Positions 55,686 through 63,438 of a stretch of 64,000 nucleotides of DNA are shown piece after piece. The stretch is from Leptolyngbya sp. FACHB-321 (GTDB taxonomy: Bacteria > Cyanobacteriota > Cyanobacteriia > Leptolyngbyales > Leptolyngbyaceae). The position numbers and the translations under genes were made by a program. The notes beneath the pieces are model-generated. The model saw only the letters and a list, made by a program, of their open reading frames with translations. It did not search any database and was not told the DNA's origin. Each line of letters begins with the position of its first letter. Position 1 is the first letter of the stretch. The DNA is taken from assembly GCF_014695975.1 (NCBI RefSeq), contig NZ_JACJPI010000064.1, forward strand, positions 124,001 to 188,000. The letters run 5' to 3'.

Positions 55686-55896
55686 CCTAGAAGCATAATC
55701 AACAATGGCAATCGACTGAAATCTTAATAAAAATTAAGATAAAGTGGCGGAATTGTTATGCTTCCAATTTGTGATTACGGAAAAGTTATGCTTCTAAAGG
55801 GATCAAAAGCGTTGCGATCGCCTACTGAGGCAATCGAGGTTTCAAAGCTTTTGACGGAAAAGTTATGGTTCTAGGTACGGAAAAGTTATCGTCCTA
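55686..55896. repeat. Array of five ACGGAAAAGTTATGCTTCTA-type repeats
   Basis: Direct copies: GCGGAATTGTTATGCTTCCA (55747), ACGGAAAAGTTATGCTTCTA (55777), ACGGAAAAGTTATGGTTCTA (55854), ACGGAAAAGTTATCGTCCTA (55877); a partial inverted copy, CCTAGAAGCATAATC, is at 55686. Spacing is irregular (30, 77, 23). No gene covers it. The design resembles multi-site transposon ends (Tn7-like) or replication iterons. Confidence 0.6.
55721..55740. terminator. Perfect AT-rich hairpin after the desulfurase gene
   Basis: ATCTTAAT and ATTAAGAT pair perfectly around AAAA. It lies 140 bases past the stop of the desulfurase and may help to end the transcript, although there is no T-tract. It falls inside the repeat array above. 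Confidence 0.3.
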
Positions 55897-55956
55897 CCGA
55901 CAGCGAAGATCATTAGCGCTTTCGCATACTGGCTTTTAAAGTTCTATGTTGATTGG

Positions 55957-56020
55957 ATTGGGGTAAAAATTAGGTATTTTTGGGGTAGCTTAGGTCGGAA
56001 ATTGGGGTAGGATTGGGGTA
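55957..56020 (+). promoter_or_regulatory. Four ATTGGGGTA repeats phased at 22, 22 and 11 bp
   Basis: ATTGGGGTA at 55957, TTTGGGGTA at 55979, ATTGGGGTA at 56001 and again at 56012. All steps are multiples of 11 bp, so all lie on one face of the helix. They stand 212 bases before the second small DNA-binding protein and mirror the TTTGGGCATA array near the first integrase. Confidence 0.6.
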
Positions 56021-56231
56021 GAGTTATAGTACAAACGCTCTTTACCCTAGTTGCTGCCCATGTTTCATGCCTGAGTTTTAACATTTTTAGGAGCATGTTT
56101 GATTTAGTTATTATTGGGTACTTTAAAGTCAGGTCAGCCTGCGCCTTATAAAGCAGAAAGCCTTGAGTAAGCTCTGTTTAACAACTGAGTAAAAAGAGGA
56201 AGCCTATCCACCACTCACTTGGAAAGGCTCC

Positions 56232-56618
56232 ATGAGCAATTTCGACTTGCCAGCTAGGGCAAAGGCTAAAGACGCAAGATTTTCAGCGACAACTCAAAAT
56301 GGCACGAGACCAAGAGTAAAGAGGCGATCGAAGCCGATTCGGCGCAAGTACGATTTAGATTTTCAGCAAACTGCTGAGTTTGTTGATAAGTGGGGTGCTG
56401 CACAGCTAACTGGGCCCAGTCCTGAAACTCTCAAAAAGTACAGGCTTAGTGGTCTGTTAATTGAGGATATTTACTGGGTTCGAATTAACTCCAAAGCCCT
56501 ACGCTATAACGCAAAGCTTCTAGTCGATTGGCTCCGAAACCATGGGAATCCCCGAGCCCACGAGCAAATAGTTGAACTTTATCTAGCAGCTAGCCCAGCA
56601 AACGGACGGAAGACCTAA
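56232..56618 (+). CDS. Second small DNA-binding protein, paralogue of the one at 18560
   Basis: 128 residues with a basic N-terminus (RPRVKRRSKPIRRKYDLDF). The rest aligns with the protein at 18560: TGPSPETLKKYRLSG against TGISASTFKQYRLGS, IYWVRINSKALRYNAKLLVD against IHWQRVNQRLTLYNLPLILD, and GNPRAHEQIVELYLA against ANPLEHQRAIETYLT. It is thus another excisionase-like or element-regulator protein. It faces the broken integrase, so it belonged to a second, related element. Confidence 0.65.
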   Translation: MSNFDLPARAKAKDARFSATTQNGTRPRVKRRSKPIRRKYDLDFQQTAEFVDKWGAAQLTGPSPETLKKYRLSGLLIEDIYWVRINSKALRYNAKLLVDWLRNHGNPRAHEQIVELYLAASPANGRKT

Positions 56619-56625
56619 ATCTGCG

Positions 56626-56660
56626 ACTAGCCTCCTCAATGATTGGGGAGGCTAGTTTTT
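56626..56660 (+). terminator. Intrinsic terminator after the second small DNA-binding gene
   Basis: ACTAGCCTCC and GGAGGCTAGT form a 10-bp stem with a 10-base loop, followed by TTTTT. It lies 8 bases past the stop codon and between convergent genes. Confidence 0.75.
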
Positions 56661-57155
56661 CAAGTAAGCAGTTTTGAGAAAGATTTTTCAAACACTGCTT
56701 ACCGAGGTTGAGTATTGTGTTTCCAACCAGTTGACTGCTTTATCAGTCTTTTCTCGGCTTGTTAGCTGGCTGTAAGTGCGATCGGACTCTCTAACTGAAT
56801 GCCCAATCATTTCAGCCAGAGCTTCGTCCTGCTCACGATTGCCATATTTAAGCTGCCATGTGATTGCTATTCGTCGGAAATCATGGGGAGAAGTCCGTTT
56901 GGGTTCGCCAAATAGGTGACCTGTGGCTGTGTACATTGTCCGAACGACGACATCTCCCAACCTAGATCCTTCGTAGGGTTCACCAAAGTTTTCAATCGTG
57001 CGGAGATTGAGCCTGAGGAAAACCCGCTTGTGATTAAGTTTCACCTTTGGTCGCCAAGTATTCAACCATTCATCTAAATCGTCGGTCAGTATTGGGGGAA
57101 GACGGAATTCTCTTTCCCTCCCTGTTTTGCGTCCTGTCTTGTGATCTTCTGGTTT

Positions 57156-57361
57156 AACGTGAGTTCGGGTTAAGCCGAAGGCTAAAACCCCTACTATGAA
57201 TAGCTTGAGTTAAGTAGCCAGCCAGTCACCCTTTCTCAATAAGACCTGCTACTGCAAGTATTTGCAACTGTGAGACTTATTGACAAGAACTTGACCGAGA
57301 GCGTGGTGGCAAGCCGCAGAAAATCAGGGCTTCTAGCGATTCCTTATCCCGAACTCACGTT
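57156..57361. mobile_element. 206-bp MITE-like element with 14-bp terminal inverted repeats
   Basis: Begins AACGTGAGTTCGGG and ends with its exact reverse complement. Flanked by GGTTT on both sides (57151-57155 and 57362-57366) as target duplication. It has no ORF. Excising it together with one GGTTT rejoins the integrase codons ...KLK-PEDHK in frame, which proves insertion. The parental transposase family is not certain. Confidence 0.8.
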
Positions 57362-57407
57362 GGTTTAAGTTTCATGACATAGCCATCGGGTTCCCTAAAT
57401 AAAGTTC

Positions 57408-57448
57408 GGTCCACTTCTAACTCAGAGAGTTAGAAGTGGACCGAACAG
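57408..57448. repeat. Perfect 41-bp palindromic hairpin (19-bp arms)
   Basis: TTCGGTCCACTTCTAACTC, loop AGA, then GAGTTAGAAGTGGACCGAA. The second arm (read on the plus strand) is genuine integrase sequence in neither orientation outside this spot except the arm next to 57408; the other looks like an inverted copy of it made during a deletion. It could also act as a terminator. Confidence 0.55.
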
Positions 57449-58152
57449 GGCAATAAGTCAGAATTGCGATCAGCAAATATCGCTGCCAGTTCTGCATTAT
57501 GGCTGTTTCAAGACGTTTTGGCCCTGCAATAGATCTACTGTTACCTACCCTCTTCTAGGAGCACAACACCGCCTTAAGTAGCGGGTAACCTTAATACACT
57601 GTTCTAAAGTTATGAGCTTCTCTTCAAGTGCCTCTTTTGAAGTTGTCCGTCGAGGCTCTTTTCTATGCTTCTGTGAGAGTTCATTCAGTAGCGATCGAAT
57701 GACTTCAACCTCCTTAATGTTCTTGTATTTAGTGGTCTGAGATCTTCGGTAATGCTGCCATTTCGCAACGTTGAGAGCAGTTGCACCAAATAAGATTGCC
57801 CAACCATAACTGTTACCTCGATCGTTTATGCCCCAAGCGATGAATTCATCTAGCCACTCACGATCTGCAATCAGTTCAATCTTTAGCTCATCAAATGGCC
57901 AATCTTCAACATGGTGTAACCATCCTAAGAAACAGAGGATGTGGTACCTATAGGGTTTTGCAGTACTTTCTCGAACAGGTGAATCCTGCCGCTTAGGAAT
58001 TTCGAGAGCAGTCAAGAATCGATAGAATTTATCCAATTGCTCGCGCAAGCTGGGAGTCAAATCTGATTCTTTAAGGGCATAGGGTTTGGCAGAATATTGC
58101 CTTCGACCTTTTCTCTGTTTCGTAAGGTCAAAGCCTAGGTTCTGTTGACATT

Positions 58153-58745
58153 TCAGCGAAGTTCAATCAGCAAGGCAGCCAGATAAACAAAGCTGAGAAA
58201 ATTCTTCGCTTTCTTCTCAAAGCGAGAAAAGACGCGGCGAAAGTGCTTGAGCTTGTTGAACCAGCATTCGATTAAATGCCGCTCCTTGTATAAGTGAGTA
58301 TCCAGTTCACGGGGTTGCTTGCGATTTGAGCGCGATGGAATCACGGCAATTGCCCCACGTTGCTCAATCATGGCGACCATCCCATTGGGATCGTAGCCTT
58401 TGTCGGCAATCACGTGCGTCTCGTGCCAGTCTTTGAGCAAGGTGAGGGCCTAGGTGATGTCGTTGACCTCGCCTCCTGTGAGCACAAACGATAACGGTGT
58501 TCCTATTCCATCCACCAGCGCATGGAGTTTGGTGCTAAGGCCCCCTCGGCTCCGCCCTAGCGCTTCGCGTTGCTGCCCCCTTTTGCTCTAGCAGCACAAG
58601 CATGGGCGCGGAAAATCGTGCTATCCATCAGCAGACTCTGCTTCATTGCCAATATAAATGTTGGGTTGGTAACCTAAAAGCTCAAGCAGTTTGTCCCAGA
58701 GAGCGTTGCTCAGTAAAGTTGGGGTTGACATCACGGTTTCGCTTA
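58153..58745 (-). pseudogene. Decayed IS5-family transposase
   Basis: The C-terminal 95 residues are open (58440 to 58153) with DDE motifs HVIADKGYDPNG and LIECWFNKLKHFRRVFSRFE. Upstream the frame continues as QREALGRSRGGLSTKLHALV and TPLSFVLTGGEVNDIT, then an in-frame TAG interrupts it before ALTLLKDW; farther upstream another shift or stop separates the AHACAARAKGG block. So the transposase is inactive. One of at least two IS5-type copies here. Confidence 0.75.
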
Positions 58746-58793
58746 GTCAACCCAACTTCATACAATAATCAACACAACCGAGGGCGTGTTGCT

Positions 58794-58830
58794 ACTTTTC
58801 AAATATCCTCTAAGAGGATGTTTGAAAAGT
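58794..58830. repeat. Near-perfect 37-bp palindrome at an IS junction
   Basis: ACTTTTCAAATATCCTCT and AGAGGATGTTTGAAAAGT pair in 17 of 18 positions around a single A. The right arm is the left terminal repeat of the IS5 remnant that follows (its other end carries ACATCCTCT near 59891). The left arm looks like an inverted end of another copy. Confidence 0.6.
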
Positions 58831-59900
58831 GAGAGATTATGCTAGCCGCCTAAGCATCAAGCGAATCATCGCCACATAGATGAAGGTTTCTGAGGTGGCT
58901 GGCATAATCTCGTAATCTTTCACGACCATATATATGTAACTTGAACCCGAAGAACCATAGGGCTTCGCCCCACCGAAGGTATTCGACTAAGGTCTTGCCG
59001 CAGTTAGCAAAGACTTGATATTGTTTGATGTGGCGATTGTGACAGATCTTGAGGCTAGTGGAGTCGATAAAGCTGATATGACCCTACGAACACACCTCAG
59101 GACGTTGCTTAAAGGCGGCATCAACACAATTGCGAAAGTTATCAAACTCATCCCACCGTTGCCGCATCCAATTTTTGAGCACAAACTACCAGTGCTCGAC
59201 CTTATTCAAGTCAGGCGAATCGGGGGAAATACCAAAGTTCACCCCCCTACGGCTTAAAAGTCTGACAAAAGTCATCGACGGTGCAGAAAAGTTCTTCTAA
59301 GCTGAACGTAGAGCGGGGAAGGCTGATTGATTTGGCAATTTCAGCATACCTGCCCCACCTTTTCTTATCCAGGACTCTCATTATCTAGCACAGGTGGCGC
59401 TTGCGCCCTTTGATTTTCCTACCCCCATCAAATCCAATTTCAAGTGCCGCAGGAGTTGCACTTTCAACCGACTGAGAATCTCAACTGTCGGCACTTGATG
59501 CTGCTTGATGCCCTTCCATCACCCGTTTCCATTGCACCAGGTGGGTATAAACTCTCTCCCAGGTACCGTCTAATCACCACGCTCGAAAGTAGTGATAGAC
59601 CGTCTTCCACTTGAGCACGTCCTTCGGTAGCATTCGCCAGGCATAGCCCGCAGCAATGATGTAAAAAATGAAATTAACGATGGCTCTGGTGTCCACGCTG
59701 CAAGGTCGTCCGGCTGGTTTAGCACAAGGTAGCAACGGCCGTAGGCGTTCCCATTGTTCATCACTTGGATCTGTTAAATAAGACAATTTCATTGCTCTCA
59801 TACCCCTGTCGGTCATTCTTTCTTCTGGCAGCCTACGGGGTGAGAGCTTCTTGTTGCTCCTACGCTATATCTGTGCCTCTCAGACATCCTCTCACTTTGA
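58812..59900 (-). mobile_element. IS5-family element remnant with an IS982 remnant nested in it
   Basis: Reading on the minus strand: an IS5 transposase N-terminus (59816 to 59574, SDEQWERLRPLLPCAKPAGR, AAGYAWRMLPKDVLKWKTVY, HYFRAW, then TGA, then LDGTWERVYTHL), a KIKGRKRHLC piece near 59400, then foreign IS982 sequence, and finally the IS5 C-terminus DYEIMPATSETFIYVAMIRL and MLRRLA ending at 58837. Terminal AGAGGATGTYTGA repeats lie at both ends. Several stops show that it is dead. Confidence 0.7.
58926..59310 (-). pseudogene. IS982-family transposase remnant
   Basis: Pieces in order: SLEELFCTVDDFCQTFKP (59304 to 59250) followed by a stop, GHISFIDSTSLKICHNRHIK (around 59080-59020), CGKTLVEYLRWGEALWFFGF and KLHIY (ending near 58927). 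These match the N-terminus and the middle DDE segment of IS982 transposases. Frame shifts and stops throughout. Confidence 0.7.
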
Positions 59901-59969
59901 TAGCCGTCTTGACTAGGCGATCGTATAGATATGCTCCAGAATTGGTGTGAAGCTAGCTGCTCGGCAATG

Positions 59970-61796
59970 CTACAAGTTAGGTAGCCTTGCGGAACTCAAT
60001 TCAAATCCTCCTCTTAACCCTACGGTGGCATTGCGAAAGCGAAGATTTTGTCGAGGAGTGGGGGCGCAAGGCAAGCCAGCATTCCAACATTTAACCGTCC
60101 AATCAGCCGGGTAGGCATAGATTACATCGTTCGTTTTAGCAGCAATTAAACTAGGCTGTAGCAAGGTTGGTGGTACCAGCCCATTGCTGACAACGACATC
60201 AAGGTTAATAGCTATCAGCGTGGCTAGAAAGCCTAGCAGAATAAGCGTCAGTGATCGATCAAATCGGTCAGTAGAGAACCCGCTAGAGTGCGGGTGTGAC
60301 TTCTCATCTAATTGGCTTTGGCAACCTGAGGCATCAAAATGAGACTGAGGAATATCCAGCTTCTCTCGGCCTCTATCGTTAACTCTAGCGAATAGTAGAA
60401 GAGACCGCGATTTTGCAGGACGATTTAACCAATGCTCATATAAAAAAGTAGCGATGAAATAGGTGGGTATCAGCAGCAAAACACCGCCACCAAATCGAAA
60501 GATCACGTATTTATTCACTAAGAAAATATATAAACTACCCAGAATGGCCGTCGCGAAAATCCACATCTCTCCGCGTGGTTTATCCGCTTTCTGAAATACC
60601 CGCCAAATGAGTAGACCGAAGACGATCGTAATGAGTAAAGCTCCGGCCATGACTTTCGGATTCTGGATCAGAGATTCCGTTAAGAAGGAGAAGAATCCAC
60701 CCGCCACAATCGGCTTTAACTCTGAAGCAATAAGCTGAGATGGAACTCGCCAAGGCAGTTCTACACAAAAGGCCTGAGCAGGGTATAGAAAACAACCAGA
60801 GGTTATCAATTGAGCGCTAGCTAACGGCAAAATCAACAAAAGACTCATGCCAGAGCCAATCAGCCATCGTCGCCAGTGCCAATTCCTAGAGACATAAAAT
60901 AAAAAGGCAATGGGGACGAGAAATAAGCCTGTCAGTTTCAAACTCAGAATACTCAGTGACAAAACCAATGGCAGAATTGTCAGGTCAAGGCTAAAGGCGC
61001 GATCGTTGGGTACTTGTTCTTGTTTAGAACAAATCAATAAGGACCAGGCAAAAATACCTGTCATAAAGTTGACTGGCAAATCGTTAGAAAACGATAACAG
61101 TGCTGGCTCGTTAGCCATCCATGAAGCTAAATAGAAGACGATTAAGCTAGTTAAAAAAATTGCCAGAAATGTTTCTTCAAATGAAAGGCCTTTTCCCTGT
61201 CTTCTGTAGGCGTAAATCAGCAAACAAGTACAGCTACTCAGAACTAGCAAAAATCCATTACTGACAGCTCCAATATGATTTCCTAAAAAATTAGGAATGA
61301 GAGGCGCTGAAAAAGCAAACCAAGAGGAAATAAAGCCGAATTTCTCATTAACTAGAGCTAACCCAGGCACGAACCCATAATGAGCAAGCCATTTAATAGC
61401 GCCTAGATGGTACAGCCCTGTATCAAACCAACCGATAGGTTTTGAGAGCACAATAGACCAAGCAAGTTCACATAAGAGAAGCGGCAGCCCAATAGTTTTC
61501 ACCACGCTAACAACAGCACTGGCAGACGATGAAGTTTGTTTTCTAGAGTCAGTAATAATTAATCCTATTAATGCCGTCAGCCCAATGCCTAACAGCACAA
61601 CTAAGATTGGACCTACCGGGATAAATAACCCAATTGTCAAACAGGCAAGACACTGAAGAACTAGCCCTAACCAGAGAGCAAGAATAATTTGCTGAAGCGG
61701 TTGCAGAGAACTCGGCTTAAAAAGTTTCAAGTTATAAAGGCCAATTACCGCAACAGTAATTAAGAGACTATTCCAACTGATTAAGAAATAAGCCAT
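59970..61796 (-). CDS. Polytopic membrane protein, LIC_10190/GT-C-like
   Basis: 608 residues with about 12-14 membrane helices from end to end. Segments such as GWFDTGLYHLGAIKWLAHYG (about 118-137) and LALVNEKFGFISSWFAFSAP match the LIC_10190 type of integral membrane protein, which resembles GT-C glycosyltransferases in layout (acidic residues in the first outer loop). A hydrophilic loop (about 470-530) interrupts the C-terminal helices. The likely role is assembly or modification of a surface polysaccharide, in line with the next two genes on the same strand. The family's activity is not established. Confidence 0.75.
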   Translation of the reverse strand: MAYFLISWNSLLITVAVIGLYNLKLFKPSSLQPLQQIILALWLGLVLQCLACLTIGLFIPVGPILVVLLGIGLTALIGLIITDSRKQTSSSASAVVSVVKTIGLPLLLCELAWSIVLSKPIGWFDTGLYHLGAIKWLAHYGFVPGLALVNEKFGFISSWFAFSAPLIPNFLGNHIGAVSNGFLLVLSSCTCLLIYAYRRQGKGLSFEETFLAIFLTSLIVFYLASWMANEPALLSFSNDLPVNFMTGIFAWSLLICSKQEQVPNDRAFSLDLTILPLVLSLSILSLKLTGLFLVPIAFLFYVSRNWHWRRWLIGSGMSLLLILPLASAQLITSGCFLYPAQAFCVELPWRVPSQLIASELKPIVAGGFFSFLTESLIQNPKVMAGALLITIVFGLLIWRVFQKADKPRGEMWIFATAILGSLYIFLVNKYVIFRFGGGVLLLIPTYFIATFLYEHWLNRPAKSRSLLLFARVNDRGREKLDIPQSHFDASGCQSQLDEKSHPHSSGFSTDRFDRSLTLILLGFLATLIAINLDVVVSNGLVPPTLLQPSLIAAKTNDVIYAYPADWTVKCWNAGLPCAPTPRQNLRFRNATVGLRGGFELSSARLPNL

Positions 61797-61995
61797 GGAT
61801 GAATGTAAGGACTAAGTATGTCAACTTGAATCAACGCAGAATACTATCCAAGTACAGCAGATCGTTCACACTATCTATTTTTCACTTTATATTAAATTGT
61901 GCCACTGAATTTAATGTGGCTAATTGCAGGGCTGTCAAGCTGACTCATTTGCTACAACACGGGAGAAGAAACGTTGTGGCTAACTGACAGCTAAG

Positions 61996-63438
61996 CTATG
62001 TGTTTGAAGTGAGTTGCAGCAGATACGCAGACTGGGCAGAACTGCTAAAAGATGCCTTCCCTTCGTTCAATTGAGGATGAGCGACTACTACATCATGGGC
62101 AGATTTGCTAAATTCCCATAGGGTGTACTCAGGTGACAGATTGAGTTGAGAGACATCAATGGTAATTTGATGGGGTGAGTTTTGGTCATTGACTAACAAG
62201 ACATAGACGTTACCAGTCTCATCTCTCGTTGTGATGGTGAGCGTATCTGAGCTAGTAGGAGTACTGAGGAGAACTGTTCTGCCGCCCTGAAGCGCTCTAG
62301 TTGCCATGCGAAAGGCGTAGTAGCTTAAACGACGACGACCATCTGCATCGATTAGACCTTCAAAATCAGAGTTGCGTCCCCAGCCGTAGAGCGAAAAAAT
62401 ATGACTGCCATAAACATAGGTATCTCCTGGTTGTGAGGCCCGAATCATATTTTTGATCAGATTGAGGGAGAAGTTCAGGCTGTTATACCCACCTGTGTAA
62501 GTGCCCCATTCTCCCAGCCACAACGGCGATCGCGCATGAACCGTGCCTCGCATCCAAGTCCTGACTCGGCGCACGTATAATGAAATGTCGCGGTCATAAT
62601 TGTGTACGTTAATCGTGTCGAAATAAGCGGGTACGGTCTTCAACGTATCAGCAGGCCACTGGCTGCCACCAATTGTTTTGGGTGCGTGAATGTGAAATTG
62701 ACGTTCGGGTAAGTAAGTGCGATAGACATATGTGATCGCATCAGCGGCTACTCGCACCAACTCAAAGTAATCAGCCTGATTTCCACCCCATCCCTGTTGT
62801 CGATTATCTGGTTCGTTGTGAATCTCAAAGTCATCAACGTGATAATCATTCCGTACATTGAGCCAGTATGCTGTTGCAAATACGTGCTCCCACCACTCGT
62901 TCCAGTCGTCCTTGGTGCGCGGTGGGTTCAGTTGTAGTGCCCAATTTGGGCCCCAGCCCGGATCGCTATTGCGAATGGTCAGTACAGGACGAATATGATT
63001 TTGCTTAAGCGTTTCAAAAATGGTTCTGGCACTGCCCTGCCATAGCTCTGCCGGTGTACCAGAAAAGGCATAATCCGAGCCGCCCACGGGGTTTGTCATC
63101 ACTGCATCCCACTGTTCCCAAGGAATCACATCAGGATTGGCCTTGATTTGAGCGATCGTAGGGAGTCCGTAGGCTCCATCATCGTCCTCTCTTTCCCAGC
63201 GGGACATGCCGCCATAAAGCCGATACGTGTTGATTCCCAAATCCGCGATGTCTGCTCTATCGAAATTGAGGTTACCTTCGCAGGCCCCAATGTAACGGGT
63301 GCTAACTCCAGTCACTGTGTTGTAGATTGTGATTCCTGCTTTAAAGCTCGGTGAAAATGCTTGACCCGTGGAACTTAAGCCGATGCTAATCCAGCATCCC
63401 AAAACTAGACTGAATGCGAATTTTAGTAAACGGTTCAT
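61996..63438 (-). CDS. Secreted glycoside hydrolase (TIM barrel, GH39/GH5-like)
   Basis: 480 residues. Signal peptide about 1-28 (FAFSLVLGCWISIGLSSTGQA). A TIM-barrel core follows with acid/base Glu in FEIHNEPDNRQQG (about E206) and probable nucleophile Glu in SPLWLGEWGTYTGGYN (about E305), plus INVHNYDRD on a barrel strand. The last 80 residues are a beta-sandwich (LTITTRDETGNVYVLLVNDQ). Substrate unknown; the neighbours suggest a polysaccharide made or trimmed at the cell surface. Its ATG overlaps the stop of the upstream ABC gene (ATGA), so the two are coupled. Confidence 0.8.
   Translation of the reverse strand: MNRLLKFAFSLVLGCWISIGLSSTGQAFSPSFKAGITIYNTVTGVSTRYIGACEGNLNFDRADIADLGINTYRLYGGMSRWEREDDDGAYGLPTIAQIKANPDVIPWEQWDAVMTNPVGGSDYAFSGTPAELWQGSARTIFETLKQNHIRPVLTIRNSDPGWGPNWALQLNPPRTKDDWNEWWEHVFATAYWLNVRNDYHVDDFEIHNEPDNRQQGWGGNQADYFELVRVAADAITYVYRTYLPERQFHIHAPKTIGGSQWPADTLKTVPAYFDTINVHNYDRDISLYVRRVRTWMRGTVHARSPLWLGEWGTYTGGYNSLNFSLNLIKNMIRASQPGDTYVYGSHIFSLYGWGRNSDFEGLIDADGRRRLSYYAFRMATRALQGGRTVLLSTPTSSDTLTITTRDETGNVYVLLVNDQNSPHQITIDVSQLNLSPEYTLWEFSKSAHDVVVAHPQLNEGKASFSSSAQSAYLLQLTSNT

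Larger units (their letters stand above)
56688..58060 (-). pseudogene. Broken tyrosine recombinase (second integrase)
   Basis: The 5' part (58060 to 57545) encodes 171 residues of the core-binding domain (TAKPYRYHILCFLGWLHHVE, then TLEQCIKVTRYLRRCCAP). The 3' part reads ELEVDRTLFREPDGYVMKLK, PEDHKTGRKTGREREF and, from 57065, the catalytic end HDFRRIAITW with GHSVRESDRTYS (box II and nucleophile Tyr). Two lesions separate them: a 206-bp insert at 57156-57361, removal of which restores the frame exactly, and a rearrangement near the palindrome at 57408-57448, which deletes about 50 residues including the first catalytic Arg. Dead as it stands. Confidence 0.85.

Noticed and set aside
55686-55896. 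CRISPR array downstream of the desulfurase
   Set aside because: Only four direct copies with irregular spacing of 23 to 77 bp and a partly inverted one; not a CRISPR layout.
58602-58832. Short plus-strand frames across the IS region (58602-58832, 59015-59257, 59765-59950)
   Set aside because: They lie antisense to transposase remnants whose conserved motifs read clearly on the minus strand.
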